A stretch of DNA of 64,000 bases. Origin: Marinomonas lutimaris. Lineage in GTDB: Bacteria > Pseudomonadota > Gammaproteobacteria > Pseudomonadales > Marinomonadaceae. Made by a program: the position numbers and the translations under genes. The notes under the pieces are model-generated. The model was not told the DNA's origin, searched no databases, and was given only the letters and a program-made list of their open reading frames with translations. The stretch lies in NCBI RefSeq assembly GCF_019426345.1, contig NZ_JAHLLW010000002.1, forward strand, positions 186,001 through 250,000, in the 5' to 3' direction. Shown piece after piece: positions 35,076 through 43,474 of this stretch. Numbering within the stretch: position 1 is the stretch's first letter; each line of letters begins with the position of its first letter.

Positions 35076-35206
35076 TAAATGGTTCCTTAGGGCTCAATTC
35101 AATGTGGGCATTCTACAAAGCTATTGTGACATTAATGTTTTGATGGTCGTATTTGCAATGTTATTGATGCCGTTATTAACCAATATAGATTTTATAGGGA
35201 AATATC

Positions 35207-35674
35207 ATGATTAAAATTCGTCCATATCAAGCTAACGATGCTGAAGCCCTGTGGCATTTATTTTTTAATACGGTTCGTGTTGTGAATGCTCGGGATTACT
35301 CTCAAGCTCAGATTGAGGCTTGGGCGCCAGAGTCTTTTGATATGTCTGTTTGGCAAAACAAGATGACGGACCTCCAACCTTTAGTCGCTGAGTTAGATGA
35401 TGTGATTGTGGGTTATTGCGACTTACAGCCAGATGGTTTGATTGATCATTTCTTTTGTCATCATGAATATCAGGGGCAAGGCATAGGAAGAGTGTTGATG
35501 AACTATATTTTATGCTTAGCAGACGAACGAGACGTTTCTCGTCTTTATGCTCATGTCAGTATTACCGCACGCCCTTTCTTTGAGTGCTTTGGCTTTTCGC
35601 TTGTGAATGAGCAGAAAATTTCTGTGCGTGGTCAGGAACTGACTAATTATGTGATGGAAAGAAGGTTTGAATAA
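35207..35674 (+). CDS. GNAT family N-acetyltransferase
   Basis: A 155-aa GNAT fold protein. The acetyl-CoA-binding motif A is QGQGIGRVLM (about 88-97), preceded by a beta strand (LIDHFFCHHEY). The C-terminal motif B region is FFECFGFSLV. An N-terminal IRPYQANDAEALWHLF is typical of PhnO/YhbS-like acetyltransferases. The substrate is not predictable. It stands alone between divergent and convergent neighbours. Confidence 0.88.
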   Translation: MIKIRPYQANDAEALWHLFFNTVRVVNARDYSQAQIEAWAPESFDMSVWQNKMTDLQPLVAELDDVIVGYCDLQPDGLIDHFFCHHEYQGQGIGRVLMNYILCLADERDVSRLYAHVSITARPFFECFGFSLVNEQKISVRGQELTNYVMERRFE

Positions 35675-35707
35675 ACACTTAGAGGACTTATTTTCCGTCT
35701 TGATATG

Positions 35708-35748
35708 GAAAAAAAGAGAATGGTACCGAGTACAAGCCGATACCATTC
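35708..35748 (-). terminator. Terminator after the butanediol dehydrogenase gene
   Basis: An 11-bp stem (35718-35728 with 35738-35748, one G-U wobble on the minus transcript) is followed on the minus strand by a run of T (35708-35715). It lies 8 nt after the stop of the minus-strand dehydrogenase gene. Confidence 0.75.
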
Positions 35749-35755
35749 GGTGGTT

Positions 35756-36814
35756 TTAAGGACGAACAATAATTTTCACAGCGGATTCATTGTTGTGAAT
35801 TAAGGTATCGAACCCTTGAGAAATCAGGTCATCTAATTCTATTCTTTGAGTAATAAAAGGTTCTAAGTTTACCTTTCCTTCTTCAACCAGTTTAATGGTT
35901 TCTGCATGGTTGTTTACATAAGCAATCGTACCGCGAATATCCAGTTCTTTCATGACAACGCTATGAACATTGACTGTAGCTGGATGACTCCAAATGGAGA
36001 CAATCACAATTGTCCCTGTCGCTCTGGTGCTTTCAACCAAAGTATCTAAAACCTTGTTGTTACTGGTGCATTCGAAAGAAACATCTACACCACGGTTTTC
36101 CGTAATCTTCATTACTTCGTCTGTGACGTTCACTTCAGTTGGATCTAAAATGTAATCCGCTACGCCTGTGTCGAGAGCTTTTTCTTTTCGCTTCGCACTT
36201 AGCTCTGTCATGATGACAGTGATGCCTTTTGCTTTTAAAACTGCTGATAACAATAAACCGATAGGGCCACCGCCGCCAACTAACGCAACATCACCAGCTT
36301 TTGCTCCACTGCGGACAAACGCATGGTAGCCAACGGCCAACGGTTCAATTAAAGCAGCTTGATCTAAAGGAATTGAATTCGCAATAGGATGAACCCAACG
36401 GCGTTTTACAGCGATTTTTTCGGATAAACCACCACCGCAGCCACCAAGACCAATAAAGTTCATATTCTTAGAAAGGTGATAATTTTCGCCGGGGCCAGTC
36501 GGTACATCATCGGCAATAATATATGGTTCTACGACAACATGTTGACCGACTTTAATGTCTTCTACGCCTTTACCAACCGCGTAAACAACACCAGAAAACT
36601 CATGCCCCATGGTAACTGGTGCAGATTCTCCCGAAATAGGGTGAGGATGGCCGCAAGGCGGAATAAAAATAGGTCCTTCCATAAATTCATGTAAATCTGT
36701 ACCACATATACCACACCAAGCAACATCAATGCCTACCGTGCCAGGTTCAACACTAGGCTCTGGGATATCCTCGATACGGATATCACCTCTATCGTAAAAA
36801 CGAGCAGCTTTCAT
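35756..36814 (-). CDS. Zinc-dependent 2,3-butanediol dehydrogenase
   Basis: A 352-aa medium-chain dehydrogenase/reductase. It resembles Bacillus (R,R)-butanediol dehydrogenase (BdhA) from the first residues (MKAARF) on. Catalytic zinc ligands are Cys37 (CGICGTDLHEF) and His71-Glu72 (GHEFSG). The GPIFIPP insert after CGICGTDLHE is characteristic of the BDH group. The Rossmann motif is VGGGGPIGLL (about 178-187). It interconverts acetoin and 2,3-butanediol with NAD(H). It lacks the four-Cys structural zinc loop of classical alcohol dehydrogenases, as BdhA does. The gene is monocistronic with its own terminator. Specificity within the group is inferred. Confidence 0.82.
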   Translation of the reverse strand: MKAARFYDRGDIRIEDIPEPSVEPGTVGIDVAWCGICGTDLHEFMEGPIFIPPCGHPHPISGESAPVTMGHEFSGVVYAVGKGVEDIKVGQHVVVEPYIIADDVPTGPGENYHLSKNMNFIGLGGCGGGLSEKIAVKRRWVHPIANSIPLDQAALIEPLAVGYHAFVRSGAKAGDVALVGGGGPIGLLLSAVLKAKGITVIMTELSAKRKEKALDTGVADYILDPTEVNVTDEVMKITENRGVDVSFECTSNNKVLDTLVESTRATGTIVIVSIWSHPATVNVHSVVMKELDIRGTIAYVNNHAETIKLVEEGKVNLEPFITQRIELDDLISQGFDTLIHNNESAVKIIVRP

Positions 36815-37155
36815 TTGGCTTTCCTTGTGTTTGATTAAAAAAGTGACTCAGCCAAGCTACGGAGCGCACTGTTGGAAGTCAAATTGAATGAAAAAAATCA
36901 CACCTATTACTGACAATTATCAATTAATTCGAATAATAAAGTCATGGTATGAGTAATCTAGTGATCTTTTTTAGCGAGTTGGATTGTCGGTTATGCATGG
37001 TCTATTTACTTTTGTTCAGAGATAAAAATTGACTGGTTTGGAAGTAAAGCAGAGATTCTTATTTGCTGGGTCTAAATAGCTCCAACTATCACCAAGAGTT
37101 GTAATGGGTTAAACTGCGTGCCCGCAATTTCCCCTAACACTAACCCGAGTATCTA
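36815..37155. other. Intergenic region between divergent dehydrogenase and MarC-family genes
   Basis: This 341-nt non-coding stretch lies between two divergent genes and should carry both promoters. No hairpin, repeat or ORF with a ribosome-binding site was found; short ATG frames here end quickly. Confidence 0.4.
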
Positions 37156-37767
37156 ATGAGCGCTGAGTTTTCTATTTTATCTGCCACCTTGTTGTTTTTG
37201 TTTGTTATCGATCCGTTTGGCAATATTCCTATTTTGTTGTCGGTGATGAAGGGTGTTCCGCAGAAACGTCAATACCAAATTGTGGTACGCGATGGCTTGA
37301 TTGGTTTGGTTATTTTGGTGTGTTTTTTGTTTTTTGGTGCAGAGTTTTTGGCCCTGCTGCATTTGGAAACGGAATCCATTTCTATTGCCGGTGGTGTGGT
37401 ATTGTTCGTGATTGCCTTGAAGATGATTTTTCCATCGCCTTATACGAAAGACGCAGGTCCCGTGATGGAGCCTTTTATCGTGCCAATTTCTATTCCTATG
37501 TTGGCAGGGCCGTCCACTTTGGCGACGCTGTTGGTAATGGTAAAAAGCTACCCAAATGATCAGCAAGACTTATTAATTTCAGTCGGTGCGGCTTGGGCTA
37601 TTTCTGTGATTATTTTAGCAATGGCACCTTTGTTGAATCGAATACTGAGAGAGAAAGGCTTGGCAGCGCTAGAACGTTTGATGGGGATGTTGCTATTGAT
37701 GATGTCGGTGCAGATGCTAGTGAACGGTGTGCGTAGTTTGTTTACCCACACGCTAGCTTCATTGTAG
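37156..37767 (+). CDS. MarC family (UPF0056) membrane protein
   Basis: A 203-aa integral membrane protein with six hydrophobic segments. Family blocks include FVIDPFGNIPILLSV (about 16-30), the internal VPISIPMLAGPSTLATLL (about 110-127) and LERLMGMLLLMMSVQML (about 172-188). The family was once linked to multiple antibiotic resistance, but E. coli MarC does not confer it; the transported substrate is unknown. The gene converges with rraA. Confidence 0.88.
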   Translation: MSAEFSILSATLLFLFVIDPFGNIPILLSVMKGVPQKRQYQIVVRDGLIGLVILVCFLFFGAEFLALLHLETESISIAGGVVLFVIALKMIFPSPYTKDAGPVMEPFIVPISIPMLAGPSTLATLLVMVKSYPNDQQDLLISVGAAWAISVIILAMAPLLNRILREKGLAALERLMGMLLLMMSVQMLVNGVRSLFTHTLASL

Positions 37768-37793
37768 CTGACATAAATGAACCATAAACCCTT

Positions 37794-38279
37794 CTACGGA
37801 AGGGCTAATGGTTGTTTGGATACAGCAATCCCATTTAGGTCGCAATAGATATAATCCCCCTGGGCGATCGTCATTCCCGCAAAGTGAAGTGTTTTACCTA
37901 AATCGCCTAAGCCGCGCTTTTCCGTTGGCATTGGGTGCGCGCATAAAGCGTGAATGCCGATGTTTAGTTGTGATTGAGCTGCTATGTCACGAATGGCTCC
38001 GTTTATCACAAATCCTTCCCAACCATTGTTGACGGCTTTTTCTGCCAACATATCGCCAAGCAAGGCACGTCGTTTACTGCCGCCGCCATCAATAACCATG
38101 ACTTTTCCTTTGCCATTTTCAGCGACTAATTCTCGTACTCGACTGTTGTCTTCAAAACACGATACGGTGACCACTTCACCATAAAAGTGAGTGCGTTTTC
38201 CGTAAGAGGTGAAAATAGGTTCTGCGATTTGCAGTTGTTCTGGGTACAGATCGCATAGATCAGGGAGGAGGTCTTTCAT
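37794..38279 (-). CDS. rraA: Regulator of ribonuclease activity A
   Basis: A 161-aa RraA/MenG-fold protein. Conserved segments: LCDLYPEQLQIAEPIF near the N-terminus, CFEDNSRVRELV, VMVIDGGGSKRRALLGD (about 76-92) and GFVINGAIRDI. RraA binds and inhibits RNase E in E. coli; some relatives are HMG/CHA aldolases, so the sequence alone does not decide the activity. The start matches E. coli RraA. It is preceded by a hairpin that overlaps the likely ribosome-binding site (38285-38329). Confidence 0.85.
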   Translation of the reverse strand: MKDLLPDLCDLYPEQLQIAEPIFTSYGKRTHFYGEVVTVSCFEDNSRVRELVAENGKGKVMVIDGGGSKRRALLGDMLAEKAVNNGWEGFVINGAIRDIAAQSQLNIGIHALCAHPMPTEKRGLGDLGKTLHFAGMTIAQGDYIYCDLNGIAVSKQPLALP

Positions 38280-38284
38280 GTTTA

Positions 38285-38329
38285 CACCCGTTTAGAATCA
38301 AAAGTGGTGTTATTGACTCTAAACAGGTG
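38285..38329 (-). promoter_or_regulatory. Hairpin overlapping the rraA ribosome-binding site
   Basis: On the minus transcript a 17-bp stem (38329-38313 with 38301-38285, two G-U wobbles) with an 11-nt loop ends 5 nt before the rraA ATG. The 3' arm contains GGGUG, the only Shine-Dalgarno-like sequence, so folding would hide it. No U-run follows, which argues against a terminator. Confidence 0.5.
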
Positions 38330-38380
38330 ATTATTAAATGGCCAGTTTTTCTAGCGGATATTCAATATTCAGTGATCTGA

Positions 38381-38896
38381 TTAGTCTTCTATTGCAGGAA
38401 TGTCGCTTGGGTCGATTAGAGCATGTTCTACCGCTATTTGTAGCAGCAAAATGACGAGTTCATCTGGTGGTAGCAGGTGCAAAGGCGTTGTTTGGCCTTG
38501 TTCTGCTACGGCATCGTCTAGGTCAACGTCCCGTTCTTGAAACCACGAGTGAATACTTTGTACTTCGAAACTTGGTTCTAGTCCTTTTATCTCGTAAGTG
38601 GCTTCGACTAAAAGATTAAGCGATTCTGGCTCAAGGGCATAAATCACATCGGTATCAAATTCATTGATCCATTCTGCCAATATGTCGCTGGCTTCAAAAC
38701 CAAATTCGTAGAGTTGTTGTTCATCAAGGTCGTGTGCGTTAGGCTCGATACGATGGTTTTCTAACCATTCGTCGTCAGGTATCACCAGTACCTCTTTGAC
38801 TTGTGCTTCGTGAGTCGACCAGGTAAAAAGTAATGGAAAGGCTGGCTCGTCGGAAGAGTTGGCGACAGCCGTCATGAATATAGGTAAACTTGCCAT
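38381..38896 (-). CDS. Conserved-looking acidic protein of unknown function
   Basis: A 171-aa soluble, strongly acidic protein with many Asp, Glu and Leu residues and no signal peptide or membrane helix. Visible segments: VLVIPDDEWLENHRIEPNAHDLDE (about 36-59) and LLPPDELVILLLQIAVEHALID near the C-terminus. VLVIPDDEW suggests an exonuclease-like strand, but no catalytic motif is evident. I do not recognise the family. The gene is divergent from the M14 peptidase gene, with only 37 nt between the starts. Confidence 0.7.
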   Translation of the reverse strand: MASLPIFMTAVANSSDEPAFPLLFTWSTHEAQVKEVLVIPDDEWLENHRIEPNAHDLDEQQLYEFGFEASDILAEWINEFDTDVIYALEPESLNLLVEATYEIKGLEPSFEVQSIHSWFQERDVDLDDAVAEQGQTTPLHLLPPDELVILLLQIAVEHALIDPSDIPAIED

Positions 38897-38933
38897 AATT
38901 TAGAACCAATGTTTGATTGTTAAGGAAGAGTAA

Positions 38934-40088
38934 ATGACCAGCCGAATCAAGATCAGTAGTGCGTTTGATGGCGGTAACATCTCCGTTATTAATGCTTCGG
39001 AGCCGGACAATATTAGAGTAAAGATCCCTAATGATACAAACTCTAAATTTTTGCAGTGGTTTTATTTTCGTTTGCAAGGCGGAATGGGTGAGCAATGTGT
39101 CATCCAATTTGAGAACGCCAGCGACGCAGCTTACCCAGATGGCTGGGTAGATTACCAAGCTGTAGCGTCTTACGACCGTGAGTATTGGTTCCGCGTACCA
39201 ACCGAATATGTAGACGGTAAATTGGTGATAACTCATCAGCCTGAACAAGACAGTGTTTATTACGCGTACTTTGCACCTTACAGCTACGAGCGTCATTTAG
39301 ATATGATTGCTTGGGCAGCCAGCAATGAAGATTGTATTACCGATCATTTGGGCGAAACAGCCGAAGGTCGTGATATCACTTTGTTGGAGATTAGCAAAAC
39401 CCAAGGCTTGGCAAAAAACATTTGGATTATTGCTCGCCAGCATCCTGGTGAAACCATGGCGGAATGGTTTATCGAAGGTTTACTTGAGCGTTTGTTTGAT
39501 GAATCGCACCCGATAGCGCGCTCGCTTTTAAAGCAATGTCGCTTTTATGTTGTGCCAAATATGAACCCAGATGGCGCAGTGCACGGTAATTTGCGTGTGA
39601 ACTCCAAAGGCGTAAATTTGAACCGTGAGTGGAAGAATCCAACCGCAGAATTCAGTCCAGAAGTGTTGGCAGTTCAAAAGAAAATGGCTGAAACTGGCGT
39701 TGATTTATTCTTGGACATTCATGGTGACGAAGCTTTGCCAGTTAATTTTGTGGATGGTTGCCAAGGCGTACCGTCGTTTGATGCTCGTATGGAAGCGATG
39801 GAGACTCTGTTTAAAGATGTCTTTACGGCGGTCAGCCCAGATTTTCAGACCGAGATCGGTTATACGCCATCACAATTTGGTGAAGCGAATTTAACTGTGG
39901 CAACCAAATGGGTAGGGGAAACCTATAAGTGTTTGTCTTTCACCCTAGAAATGCCATTTAAAGATAACAAAAACTTGCCTGATGATGTTGTTGGTTGGTC
40001 TCCGGAGCGCGCGAAAATTTTGGGAGCAGATGTCTTGTATCCAATCCATCAAGTGATTAATAGCGCTCACATGAAAGCGAATGATTGA
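38934..40088 (+). CDS. M14-family zinc carboxypeptidase, cytosolic-carboxypeptidase-like
   Basis: A 384-aa metallopeptidase. An N-terminal beta-rich domain (about 1-125) precedes the M14 catalytic domain. Zinc ligands are His170 and Glu173 (ARQHPGET) and His263 (DIHGDE); catalytic Glu339 lies in LEMPFKD. The motif LNREW is typical of the cytosolic carboxypeptidase (CCP) group. There is no signal peptide, so action in the cytoplasm on a C-terminally modified protein or peptide is likely; the substrate is unknown. It is probably co-transcribed with the MazG-like gene, 3 nt downstream. Confidence 0.87.
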   Translation: MTSRIKISSAFDGGNISVINASEPDNIRVKIPNDTNSKFLQWFYFRLQGGMGEQCVIQFENASDAAYPDGWVDYQAVASYDREYWFRVPTEYVDGKLVITHQPEQDSVYYAYFAPYSYERHLDMIAWAASNEDCITDHLGETAEGRDITLLEISKTQGLAKNIWIIARQHPGETMAEWFIEGLLERLFDESHPIARSLLKQCRFYVVPNMNPDGAVHGNLRVNSKGVNLNREWKNPTAEFSPEVLAVQKKMAETGVDLFLDIHGDEALPVNFVDGCQGVPSFDARMEAMETLFKDVFTAVSPDFQTEIGYTPSQFGEANLTVATKWVGETYKCLSFTLEMPFKDNKNLPDDVVGWSPERAKILGADVLYPIHQVINSAHMKAND

Positions 40089-40091
40089 TTT

Positions 40092-40454
40092 ATGTCGGTT
40101 GTAAATAACGACTCATTAGAGTTATTAAAACTCGCCATGCGCCAATTCGCACAGGAAAGAGAGTGGGAGCAATTCCATTCTCCTAAAAACTTGTCTATGG
40201 CCTTGGCGGGCGAGACAGCTGAATTGTTGGATTGCTTTCGCTGGTTGACAGAAGAGGGATCTTATCAATTGGATGATGATCAGATGTCGGCAGTGAAAGA
40301 TGAGCTTGCGGATGTGTTGCTTTTTACGGTTCGTTTAGCGGATAAATTGAACGTCGATTTATTTTCGGCAGCAAAAGACAAAATTGCCAAAAATGCCGAG
40401 CGTTATCCAGCCGAAAAAGTGAAAGGTAGCTCGAAAAAATACAATCAGTATTAA
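40092..40454 (+). CDS. MazG-like nucleotide pyrophosphohydrolase
   Basis: A 120-aa all-alpha NTP-pyrophosphatase of the MazG/dCTPase type. Metal-binding acidic residues are in AGETAELLDCFRW (about 36-48) and KDELADVLLFTVRLAD (about 75-90). The size fits DCTPP1/RS21-C6-like proteins, which hydrolyse dCTP and modified dNTPs and act as house-cleaning enzymes. It starts 3 nt after the peptidase gene. Confidence 0.88.
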   Translation: MSVVNNDSLELLKLAMRQFAQEREWEQFHSPKNLSMALAGETAELLDCFRWLTEEGSYQLDDDQMSAVKDELADVLLFTVRLADKLNVDLFSAAKDKIAKNAERYPAEKVKGSSKKYNQY

Positions 40455-40626
40455 CGCTCGGCCTTTAATTGTTCTATTTGTGGCTATTTTCCGTTAATTG
40501 TAGAGTAAATCTTGATTTGGTATCTAGCGAATTTAAGCAAACTGGATTAGGATCTGGCTTTCAAAATTGCAATGAATTTAATGCCCATATTTATTTTTAT
40601 AAAACGTAATTTTAGGACGAAGAAAA

Positions 40627-41199
40627 ATGCCTAAGGCAAGTGAGATCAAAAAGAATATTGCTATCAGCTATGACAATAAAACGTACATAGTAAAAGACAT
40701 TGAGCGTTCTGTACCACAGGGCCGTGCTGGCGGTAGTCTTTATCGTATGCGTATGTACGATGTGGTAACTGGCCGTAAATTGGATGAAACGTTCAAAGAT
40801 TCCGATATGATCGACCTTGCCGATCTTGTTCGTCGTCAAGTAATGTTTTCTTATTCTGATGGTGATGAATATGTTTTCATGGATAACGAAGACTACACGC
40901 CTTACAGCTTGAATAAGAGTGCTGTTGAAGAAGAAATTCTTTTTGTTAACGAAGAGACAGTGGGTATTCAGGTTGTCTTAGTTAACGACGTGCCTGTTGT
41001 TATCGAATTGCCGACTAACGTCGAGTTAGAAGTCGTCGAAACCGATCCTTCTATTAAAGGCGCTTCTGCAACCTCTCGTAACAAACCGGCTAAATTGTCT
41101 ACTGGTGCGGTGATTCAAGTGCCTGAGCATATTTCTACTGGCGACCGTATTAAGGTTAACGTAGAAGAGCGTAAGTTTGCAGGTCGTGCTGAGAAGTAA
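40627..41199 (+). CDS. efpL: Elongation factor P-like protein EfpL (YeiP)
   Basis: A 190-aa EF-P paralogue with three beta domains (KOW-like N-domain, OB domain, C-terminal OB domain ending [12 protein letters not shown]). EF-P rescues ribosomes stalled at proline runs through a modified lysine in a loop of domain I. Here the loop ([10 protein letters not shown]) has Arg33 near that position, as in EfpL of enterobacteria, so lysine modification is not expected. The sequence YTPY and a C-terminal domain close to E. coli YeiP support the call over EF-P. A terminator follows. EF-P itself must be encoded elsewhere. Confidence 0.88.
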   Translation: MPKASEIKKNIAISYDNKTYIVKDIERSVPQGRAGGSLYRMRMYDVVTGRKLDETFKDSDMIDLADLVRRQVMFSYSDGDEYVFMDNEDYTPYSLNKSAVEEEILFVNEETVGIQVVLVNDVPVVIELPTNVELEVVETDPSIKGASATSRNKPAKLSTGAVIQVPEHISTGDRIKVNVEERKFAGRAEK

Positions 41200-41224
41200 T
41201 TCTTCCACCGTCTTTGTTAAAATT

Positions 41225-41257
41225 AAAAAATGCAGCCAATCGGCTGCATTTTTGTTT
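41225..41257 (+). terminator. Intrinsic terminator after efpL
   Basis: A perfect 12-bp stem (41226-41237 with 41242-41253) with loop AATC, A-run on the left and T-run on the right. It can serve efpL and the convergent trmJ. Confidence 0.85.
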
Positions 41258-41281
41258 TGGAAATCAAGAATAAGAAAGAGC

Positions 41282-42067
41282 TTACTTACTCTTTTTAGCC
41301 GCCTCTTTCATTGCGTCTTTGGCTTTTTTCTCTGGATGATTGTTTGCTTCTGTCAGTCCAGCTTCGCGTTGTACCGCAGCCAATACTCCGCGCAAAATCC
41401 CCAGTTCTTGTTTCTCAGGACGAGAGCGATTAAAGAATCTATGCAGCTTGTCTAAAACTTTACCTGGATGGCTACGGATGATGAAGTTGATGCCATACAG
41501 TGTTTCTTCTAAATGTTCGTAGAAAAGATCCATGTCTTTCTTATGTGGGTATTCAGGCGTTTCTTTTTTGTAGTTTTCTTTATTTTGATTTGCCATCCAT
41601 ATTTCATAAGCAACAATTTGTACGGCTTGCGAAATATTCAACACCGGATATTCATCGTTAGCGTCGATATAGACTTGGCGGTGACATTGAGCGATTTCAT
41701 CGTTTAATAAGCCGGTCGTCTCACGGCCAAAAACAATAGCGACATTATGATCAACGGCTTCTGGAATCACGCTTTCGGCGCATTCACGAGCATTCATAAT
41801 AGGAAGCTGAAAAGTGCGATGACGAGCGCTTGTGCCAATGACAAGACTGCAGTCTGCGATGGCTTCTTCTAAGGTAGAAACGATAGTAGCATTTTCAAGG
41901 AGATCAACAGCACCGGCAGCGCGGCTGGTGGCTTCTTCCGATGGATAGTCATTTGGGTCAACCAAATAAAGGTTGGTTAGTCCCATATTCTTCATGGCTC
42001 TGGCAATAGCGCCGACGTTACCAGGATGAAAGGTGTTGATCAGTACGATTCGGATGTTACTTAGCAT
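41282..42067 (-). CDS. trmJ: tRNA (cytidine/uridine-2'-O-)-methyltransferase TrmJ
   Basis: A 261-aa SPOUT-class methyltransferase that methylates the ribose of nucleotide 32 in tRNA. N-terminal IVLINTFHPGNVGAIARAMKNMG (about 7-29), internal IVFGRETTGL (about 111-120) and the knot region PVLNISQAVQIVAYE (about 140-154) are the family motifs. The C-terminal charged extension (about 170-261) is typical of TrmJ. It is usually found upstream of suhB or iscR in other species; here it stands next to a J-domain gene. Confidence 0.92.
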   Translation of the reverse strand: MLSNIRIVLINTFHPGNVGAIARAMKNMGLTNLYLVDPNDYPSEEATSRAAGAVDLLENATIVSTLEEAIADCSLVIGTSARHRTFQLPIMNARECAESVIPEAVDHNVAIVFGRETTGLLNDEIAQCHRQVYIDANDEYPVLNISQAVQIVAYEIWMANQNKENYKKETPEYPHKKDMDLFYEHLEETLYGINFIIRSHPGKVLDKLHRFFNRSRPEKQELGILRGVLAAVQREAGLTEANNHPEKKAKDAMKEAAKKSK

Positions 42068-42107
42068 GGGTCGTGAAGTACTCAGGGTTGTTTATCAGTT
42101 AGGGTGA

Positions 42108-43412
42108 TTATGGCTTCAGCGTGAGTGATTGCTCGGTGCTGGCGAAATCGACATTGTCTAAGATGACTTTGGTTGTGTCATTAAAGAGGAATTGGTTACA
42201 GGCGTGATGATACAGGGAACCTGTCTCCAACACCAACCGGTAGTTGCCTCTTGGGATGTAATTGGCTGCGTAAGCTTGTTTTCCATACAAATAGATGGAA
42301 AAGGGTGCTTGTCCGTCATAGGACTCGAAGGTGAGCATGCTGTGCTCAGGTAATTGATTGAGAATGCGTAAGCGGCTACTTCCGTCAGCTACACCAATTA
42401 ACTCACCATGCTGAGGTGCGGCACCGGGTTGACCGTAGCAGCCAGTTTGGATTGCATGTTGCGCGCTACCAAAGCCGATGTTTTTTGCTTGTACCCAGCC
42501 GCTCACACCGTTATAGCTTACGGTTAACCAGTTGCCTTGTGATTTAATGCTTTGTAGGTCAGATTGTACTGGGATGGTTTGCAAGATAGCACTGGATACA
42601 TCTGGTTCAGCATAAAGCGTTGTATCTGCCAAGGTGTAACTTATTCCGACACGAAACTGCGGATATAAGCCACTTATGTAGGAGGCTACTTTTTGCTCGG
42701 CAGTTGCCTCTTGCTTTGATGATTGCCAATAGAGTGTGCTGTAAATACCGGCAGCAAAACAAGCAATATAGGTTGCTGCGCGAAAGGCGGCTTTTGCTGC
42801 GTCTAATCTAATCGGCTGGCTCACAGGATCGTTATAGAATGACTGCGTGGATTGAGTAAATTCTTCTTCATCGTCAACAAAGGATTGATAAGGCGGTATG
42901 TCTGGTTTTTCACTGCTTTGGTTGTCGGTGTAACTGTAGCCTTGTGAAGTGAAGTTTTTAGATGCTTTGAAGGCTTCTTCGTAAAGGGCTTTAACACGCT
43001 TTTCATTTAGGGTATTTCGTGCTGCTTTGATGGCATCGTTACGTGTTTTTTCATGGTGCGCGTTGTTACGCTTCATTTCTTCGTAGGCACGTTGCCGTTC
43101 TTTGACAAAGGCTTCTTGTTCTTTGTCTGTGGTGGTCGAATAGTTTGTGTAGCGATTTTTTGCACCAGAGCTCTGCGTATTTTCTTTGGTGAAAGTAAAA
43201 GGTTTCCAGTCGTTGACTTGTGCCCCTTGGCGAATAGCATTGGTGACATTTTCATAAGCGGCCTGAAGACGCTGGAAAAGTTCTGTTGTGTCTTTGTCAG
43301 GATTTTTGTCAGGGTGATAGCGCCTCGCCAAACGTCTAAACGCGGTCTTTGCTTCCTGCTCGCTGGCGGTAGTTGGAATTTCCAGTAGTTGATAATCGTC
43401 TATTAGGCTCAT
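42108..43412 (-). CDS. Membrane-anchored J-domain protein with SH3-like domain
   Basis: A 434-aa multidomain protein. An N-terminal J-domain (about 5-65) has the HPD motif at 33-35, which stimulates Hsp70 ATPase. A charged, coiled-coil-prone stretch (about 85-165) follows, then a transmembrane segment (about 208-228). The C-terminal part has an SH3b domain (about 258-310, ending in NGVSGWVQAKNIGF) and a beta-rich tail. With one membrane helix, the J-domain should face the cytoplasm and the SH3 part the periplasm. SH3b domains often bind cell wall. The combination is unusual; no Hsp70 gene is nearby (the closest pair is about 28 kb away). Confidence 0.78.
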   Translation of the reverse strand: MSLIDDYQLLEIPTTASEQEAKTAFRRLARRYHPDKNPDKDTTELFQRLQAAYENVTNAIRQGAQVNDWKPFTFTKENTQSSGAKNRYTNYSTTTDKEQEAFVKERQRAYEEMKRNNAHHEKTRNDAIKAARNTLNEKRVKALYEEAFKASKNFTSQGYSYTDNQSSEKPDIPPYQSFVDDEEEFTQSTQSFYNDPVSQPIRLDAAKAAFRAATYIACFAAGIYSTLYWQSSKQEATAEQKVASYISGLYPQFRVGISYTLADTTLYAEPDVSSAILQTIPVQSDLQSIKSQGNWLTVSYNGVSGWVQAKNIGFGSAQHAIQTGCYGQPGAAPQHGELIGVADGSSRLRILNQLPEHSMLTFESYDGQAPFSIYLYGKQAYAANYIPRGNYRLVLETGSLYHHACNQFLFNDTTKVILDNVDFASTEQSLTLKP

Positions 43413-43474
43413 GCGATGTCAGCTATTAACCGTGTCTTTGTAGTGGATGGGTTGGTAGATAAATGTCTAACGCA

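Noticed and set aside
37789-37804. Small hairpin (CCCTTC-TACG-GAAGGG) as terminator for rraA
   Set aside because: It overlaps the rraA stop codon and has no T-run; the evidence is too weak to list it as a terminator.
38775-39296. Minus-strand open frame (173 codons) overlapping the M14 peptidase
   Set aside because: It is antisense to the peptidase and overlaps the 5' end of the acidic protein gene; the sequence has no family signature and no ribosome-binding site.
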